Of a stretch of DNA of 64,000 bases, positions 58,369 through 64,000 are shown piece after piece. The notes under the pieces are model-generated. The model did no database searches. It saw nothing but the letters and a program-made list of their open reading frames with translations, and had not been told where the DNA came from. Location of the stretch: assembly GCA_949987705.1 (NCBI GenBank), contig OX465281.1, positions 32,410,942 to 32,474,941 on the forward strand, written 5' to 3'. Positions within the stretch are counted from its first letter, which is position 1; the number at the start of each line of letters is the position of its first letter. A program made the position numbers and the translations under genes. This DNA is from Thereva unica. Taxonomy: Eukaryota; Arthropoda; Insecta; Diptera; Therevidae.

Positions 58369-58890
58369 CTGATCAATTTTGCATAGATTATTTTTGAGTT
58401 CTAGAACTATGTAGTGTGGTAGCACTAAACCCTTGTGTATATAAATATCTAGTGGTGGCGAGAGTGCTTACTTCTTATAATGTTTGATGGCGCTACTAGT
58501 ATCTATTTGAGAGTGGCTAAAACTTTCGTTACAAAAAGCTTTTGCATTATATGGGTATGGGAATAGAGAAAAAGCGTGGTGGGGTGGGATTTTTAAGTTG
58601 CTTTTGAAATTTAGAAATTCAAGGCCGATCTAATATGGTATGGCGACTAAAATGTCTCGAATTCAAAGAATTGTAATTAAAATTTGTACTAAGGGTATTT
58701 TGGGGCTACTAAATTCAAGTTCATCATCAAAATTTTTAAATTCATGATAGCAGTCCCAGTATAGTAAAAATTTATCAATCAATACAAATTGTATATTGTG
58801 GAAAATGATTGATTACTTAATTACACATTTACAAAAAATATTAGAAGTAGTATAGAAAGGGCTAAAAATAATTTTACAATAAAAAACTAT

Positions 58891-61800
58891 TTAAAAGCAA
58901 TATGTATTATTATACTGTATGTATAATACAATATGTATTATTAGTAAAATCCTGAATTTTTCTTGGCGTTTTATACTTTTGGAAGATAGAATTCGGTTAA
59001 TTTTTCGAGTATAAAATCTTATTAGCACTTCGATAGTAAATTTACGAATATCATAATCATGTTTGCTGCATAGAATATCATTCGAGGTTCCTGGAAGATT
59101 ATTTATTAAGTAGTCCCTTAGTTTTGCCTTATGCTTGAATTGAATGATGCTTTTTTCAAAATAATTACTGGTTGCTTGAATAAAGTGTAAAAGCGATTTA
59201 GTGGGTAAAGTCAGGTTGCCATACTTGGAATCTGTCTTTTTTGTGTTATAGGTTCTTAGTTCAATCAAAACCGAATTAAGCTCTTCGTCATTTGAGCTAA
59301 TTGAAGACTGAATACATTCAGAACATTTGTATTTTGTAGTTATCTTCTTTGCAACATAACCAGCAAAATACGAAATAGCACTTCCCTCAAAGCATTATAG
59401 AAAAGCACGAATTTCGACATCTTCTTGTATTTCCGAGTTTAGATTTTCTCCCAGTACATAATCATTTTGTGTTACATTTTCTGTTGTATTTTCTTCCACT
59501 ATTATCTCGTCAATAAAATCATCAACTTTCTTCGTCATTTTCTTCGCAATTTTCTTCTATGCATATTGGTCCTGTGTTTTCGGACAACAAAATAGTTGCA
59601 TCGGAAATATCGTACCCTGTCTCAGAAGATGGTATGAAGTCCTGGAAAGCAGCTTGTCTAATATTTCTTGAAAGCCTTAGTGCGGAAGGATTGCGCTCTT
59701 GGTTCCCTTATTACGCCGCAATATTGAAATGCTATTCTCTAAAGGATCTGTACTAAATCTCGATGTTATAATGTATTCCTGAGAGTTTTTGATCAATTCC
59801 CATACGGACAAAATTCCATTTATAGTTTGAACCATGCCATCGAAAGAATAAGGCCTTTTCATTTTTCCTAAGTGAATCCATTTTTTTATCCAGTTTCTGC
59901 AATTTGTTAAATTACTCAAAACTACCTCACCAGCATTTTCATTTGAAATGGCGTTTCTTTGAGGATTTCCTTGATATTTAATGACACTGTTTATATTGTC
60001 AAATAAATCATTAATTCTACGAAAAGCTTTAGCTGTAGATTGTGCAGTTTCTTTTTCCGAAGGTGTGAAAACATTAAGAGCTATACCTACCTCTATTGCC
60101 GTTGAAACATTTTCACTAAATGCTTGTGTAGCTAACTTTACTTTTAATTAAATGCGGGAGGTCATATAATAAAGCAACTTTTTTGTTTTTTATTGTAATG
60201 CATGGATTTTCGGAGCTACTCCCCATTTTATTGTACGCACTACGATTATTTGCTCCTTGGTCGGATGAAACGGCGACTTCAAATCCAATAGCAAAAAGGA
60301 TATCTAAATTTTTTAAAATAATTGATGCTATTTCTTCTCCATTTATTTTTCCAATGGAATATGCAATATTTTGCTTCCAATTGGAATTTAAGCCACGAAT
60401 CATAAATAAACATTAAGAAGATGCTATCTCCGAGAAACGCTCATTCTGTCCCAAATCTCTAAAGCCGTATATTAAATCCTCACGTGAATTATATTCTATT
60501 TCCGTCTTAATAGCTATTTCGTCAAATAATAATACACACCTTTTATTTAATAACGACATGCTAACACATTTTTTTTGAAGTGAAAACTTCTTTAGCCGCG
60601 TTGGGCACTTTTTGATACGGGAAAATGTTATGGGTTCGCGTCACCGACATGCTCATGACTGGCGCACGCGCTCAATCGATTATAATCAAAAACTTTTTGA
60701 TTTTGAATAAAAAAATAAATCTGACCGCCTACTATTATTCAATTAAGTATCGAAAATGAAAATATAAAACTAGTCATTTTGACTGATGTGTTAAATATCT
60801 GTTTTCCAAATTTGTTTGGATCCTTGATCCTGAAGATGTCTTCAGACGATAACAAAAGAAAAAAGTCAATTGTTCTGCTTTTGTCAAAAACTCGTATGAA
60901 AGACGAAGAACCACTTGATGTTCCGAATTTCAACTTTGTTGTAAGTTATAAAAGACCCGAAGTTCCAGCAGCAGGAGTAGCTATTTATCACAATACTCAA
61001 GATACGTCACACTTCATTACTTCATATATGGACATACATACTAAATTCACTAGAAGCATTGGTGTTAATGTTTCTGATATAGGCGAAACTTAGATAAATT
61101 TGAATCAAACATTTTCATTTCTTACTTTAGTTACCATAACCCGATTGTATCTTTTTTACAATAAGTGCTAATGAAATAGGATGGTCAAAATTGCTTCAAT
61201 TATTACATAACTTAATAAATAATTCTGAGATATCGGTTGAAGATGCAGCAGCATTCAATTTTATAGAAAAAAGTACACTTATTAATTAAGACGCAGTTAC
61301 TTGTGCTACATATTTTAATAAGTTGGTTAATGTCCTAATGAAAATACTGCAATCAAAAAGATTTTGTCCTTTCAAGAAATATAGAATTTTGTATTACTTC
61401 AAAAGAATCGAATTTCAACATCTAAGTTCTAAGTTTTCACTTCTATCGGCAGTCCCTACAACTGCCAATTTTTTTAATAAATCAACTATACTAGCATTAA
61501 TGCCAGGAGCAAAAGAAAATCGGCTATGCCATTTCATTAACGTCATTAACGTAGATACGTGAGGCATATTAAAGCCAATATTCTGCATTTCTTTGTAGCA
61601 AGATGGTGATTTAAAATAAATTTTTTGAAAAAATTTCTGTCCATCTTCAGTCCACTTATTTTTCATTTTATGAAATAGCTGGTAGTTGACAAAAGCTCGA
61701 ACAGCTGAACTTTTATTTTTTAATAGATCTTGCACTTCTACACGACCTTTATCTTCATCTGAAATAGTGCAGGTCCTTTTCTCTTTTAAAATTATGTTTA

Positions 61801-62176
61801 AATTTTCCTAGTTGAATTGGGGCCAATGTTGAAGTGCGATTTATAGAATCTAAGCTATTTTCCGATCGGGTTCAGGAAATTGAGACGGAGATGGTGTTTT
61901 TCTTATATCTTATATATCTTCCCTATATAAAACAAGGGGTGGTGATGGTGGCGATTCGCCTTCGCAAGGATCCGGCAAAGTATTTGAAACAAAATCCGAT
62001 ATACGTTTTTCTGATTTCCCTCGAGTGTATTCCCTGCATTTCGAAGCTAAAAAATTCGGCCGACAACTAGGGTCTATATCATACATGCTACATTTGCAAA
62101 ACGAATTTTCAAATGGCAGCAGAATTGCATCTCGGCCTAACAATTTTTTAGTCGAATGAAACCTTATATCACTCAA
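58891..62176 (-). pseudogene. P-superfamily (THAP9-like) transposase remnant
   Basis: Minus strand, in several frames. From 61735: SAVRAFVNYQLFHKMKNKW, FFQKIYFKSPSCYKEMQNIG and MPHVSTLM. Across the insert: CVLLFDEIAIKTEIEYN and LIYGFRDLG (the FDE segment holds an expected catalytic Asp). Then RGLNSNWKQNIAYSIGKING, IGFEVAVSSDQGANNRSAYN and VALLYDLPHLIK, followed by RFSTDPLENSISILRRNKG and, near 59370, AISYFAGYVAKKITTKYKC. The end (59268-58891) carries LTLPTKSLLHFIQATSNYF. This order is that of P-element/THAP9 transposases. A 62176-61910 frame may be the DNA-binding side, but I cannot see a THAP zinc pattern with confidence. Frameshifts, stops and the 847 bp insert make it inactive. Confidence 0.8.
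60587..61433 (+). mobile_element. Helitron/Helentron Rep-region fragment inserted in the P-type gene
   Basis: Removing this stretch makes the P-type frame read on (TADRSE then FSLQKKC). Inside, on the plus strand, 60845-61093 encodes SKTRMKDEEPLDVPNFNFVV and PEVPAAGVAIYHNTQDTSHF, resembling an endonuclease-like segment. After a frameshift, 61160-61410 reads ANEIGWSKLLQLLHNLI and DAVTCATYFNKLVNVLMKIL followed by FKRIEFQ, the Helitron-like N-terminal region preceding the Rep motifs. The Rep HUH motif is not reached. There is no target duplication, as expected for Helitron-type insertion. Confidence 0.68.
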
Positions 62177-62199
62177 ATATACATAGACACATATATTTC

Positions 62200-64000
62200 A
62201 TTCATAAATGGTAAATGCTTAAAAAATATACATAAAGAACCTTGATACCTCTTTTACATAGCATAGTAAAACCCGTAAACCCCTGTGTATATAAATAAGT
62301 TTTAAAATACAGCTTTTTTCAAAACTTCCTTCAGGAAGTTTTGTTGTACGAATCAAGGAGGTAGGACGGGCGTTCATAGCTCTGAAGTTTATATAGATAA
62401 AGGGAAAGGTATTCATCGAGCGTGCACCCCAGAATAGAAAAGCGGTATGGGCTTATATGGTCAAATCTCCGGAGGTTATATACAAACCTGGTACCATTAC
62501 CAGGTATCATTAAAGGCAACTTTAGCTTTGACCCGGCATCAAGCATCAGGGGACGGAAAAGCTAAGCTAGCGTAAGTAAAGTGAGGTAGAATTAAGATTT
62601 TGATAAGCTTTGACCGAGGTAAAATGGACGCGAGCAGACAAAGGCGGCGCAAGTTACTATAAATTTTGGATATGATATAATCCGTTTGATCACAGTGGGT
62701 TAGTTGTGAGTTCAGGTAAACCCCCCTAGATTCTTGACTCGCAGCTGGTAGGGTAAGGTTGTTTGCATTAGAGTGATTGGTGGTAAATAAGAGGTGTCTA
62801 ACTCACTCCTATACATTGCGATGCAGCTAAACTTAGAGTCATTTACAGGCAACTGATTGGGGCCGTGTTCCGTAATATCACCCAGCATACTGCCCAGCAA
62901 AAAAGGGTAAAATCAGGCGTTTACGCTGTGATTAACAGCAAGGTCACATGAAAGTTTTATAACTCGAAACTCTTTCAGCCTCCAATATCTTATATTTTTG
63001 TGATTACCAGTACGTCACACCGGTTCACACAACTGAAATATAGCATCAACCAATAACGTCATTTTCACTACCCAGTATACTGGGTTATATTTCGGAACAC
63101 AGCTGGGATAACGACCATAGATGTATTCGCTCAAGGTCTGCTTTGATGTTATAGACACAATTTTTCACTCCAACTCCCATTACGCATCCATGTGAAGTTT
63201 GCAATCCTTGACAGTATTACAGATATCATTATTGTAGATGCTGAACAGTAATGGCCCAAAAATACAGTTCCCATACATTTTGGGAACGGTTACTTAAGTA
63301 ATTCCGAATTAAGGAGATGACTGAGAAAGAGAAACCCAGATAGACTAATTTCTTAGTCTCAAGAAGCTTATGACTGACACTATCAAATACCTTACTGAAT
63401 TCGAGGAGCACCAGAAATGTAATATCATCACAATCAAGAGCCATTCGAATGTCAGTAGTTAACTTTGGCAGCGCAGTTTATCAGCTACTGCTTTTCTGGA
63501 AGCCGGACTGCGTACTCGACAGTAGAGACTACTTTTGATACTAGGCTTACTTTGCTTAAGAAACATACGATACTGATGGGGTGATAATCAGAGAGATTTA
63601 TCGGGGATATGCATTTAGGTTAGTCAATTACTTTCGCTTTTTGCCACTGAAGTGGAAAGTATGATTTCGTTAGGCAGGCAGGTAGTTAGGATTCCAAGTT
63701 TCTTTACGTTAGCCCAAAATTTCTTTGATGGTAGGGTAGGACTGAGTTCAGCCGAAAGGACCTTCAGTTTGGCTTTGCGGATAGTCGAGGTAACTACATT
63801 CCTGACAGCTTTGTATGCCCTAAGGTTCACTTCAGTTTTATTGCTCTTATGTCTTCTAAACATGTTTTCTCTCTCAGATATGAGGCGATTAATTTGAGAG
63901 GAGAACCGAGGTGAGGTATAGGGAAGTATGCGCTTAACTTTTATCGGAGCAACTGACTCGAGCAGGAGCTTGAAGAGAAAGCTAAAGTGTGATACTTGGT
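62200..64000 (-). pseudogene. Jockey-like LINE remnant
   Basis: Minus strand from the right edge: 63863-63624 gives the linker before RT (KFWANVKKLGILT). 63444-63229 gives VLLEFSKVFDSVSHKLLETK (motif A), then FGPLLFSIYNNDI, and near 63200 CKLHMDA where the YADD box should be. After the 242 bp insert: QLPVNDSKFSCIAM, TTLPYQLRVKNLG, NGTRFVYNLRRFDHISPYRF and LDEYLSLYLYKL. The catalytic YADD is lost. The endonuclease would lie beyond the window edge. Confidence 0.75.
62862..63103. mobile_element. 242 bp inverted-repeat element
   Basis: Ends GCCGTGTTCCGTAATATCAC and, in complement on the right, GCTGTGTTCCGAAATATAAC, with CCAGCATACTG/CCAGTATACTG following. TGGG stands on both sides (62858-62861 and 63104-63107), giving a 3-4 bp duplication. 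It interrupts the LINE between its RT palm and thumb. No coding capacity. Confidence 0.75.

Overview
This 64 kb window is AT-rich nuclear DNA from an arthropod, most likely an insect. The evidence is the repeat content: non-LTR retrotransposons of LOA/I, Jockey/CR1 and RTE type, a P-superfamily transposase remnant, Harbinger, hAT and mariner pieces, Helitrons and many short non-autonomous inverted-repeat elements. I found no bacterial operon, no CRISPR array, no functional tRNA or rRNA, and no intact host protein-coding gene. Nearly everything recognisable is a transposable element or a broken gene carried by or interrupted by one. Clade names are inferred from motifs read by eye, not from searches.

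Layout. 0-2.6 kb: remnants of a LOA-type LINE and an RTE-type LINE, the latter split by a small element with a CAG target duplication. 3.1-9.2 kb: Helitron ends and a foldback element. 13.5-14.7 kb: a TAA-flanked element. 14.8-20.6 kb: a Jockey-like LINE split inside its endonuclease region by a 4.5 kb inverted-repeat element; that element contains a decayed five-exon gene, which is itself split by a TA-flanked element. 20.6-22.3 kb: unidentified decayed coding segments. 22.4-25.4 kb: a LINE with an 863-codon open frame. 26.3-33.4 kb: a second LINE whose ORF1 holds a TTAA-flanked element, which holds a Helitron, which holds a Harbinger remnant (four levels of nesting). 35.1-39.3 kb: a tRNA-derived SINE, a hAT element, three small elements and a gypsy integrase tail. 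40.2-44.2 kb and 46.6-50.8 kb: two LOA-type LINEs, one heavily mutated and one nearly intact. 51-54.7 kb: a mariner remnant, a second hAT copy and a LINE tail. 56.7-58.4 kb: a repeat pair giving an empty and a filled site for a CTG-flanked element. 58.9-62.2 kb: a P-type transposase remnant interrupted by a Helitron Rep fragment. 62.2-64 kb: a Jockey-like LINE with another small insertion.

The strongest results are insertion histories: in several places two halves of a broken reading frame can be matched on either side of an insert, which fixes the insert ends and target duplication without a database. The most unusual are the 4.5 kb element carrying a spliced gene, the group of four elements with CAG/CTG duplications and GGGCC or GAGCG ends, the four-level nest, and the nearly intact LINE whose catalytic reverse transcriptase aspartate is replaced by glutamate.
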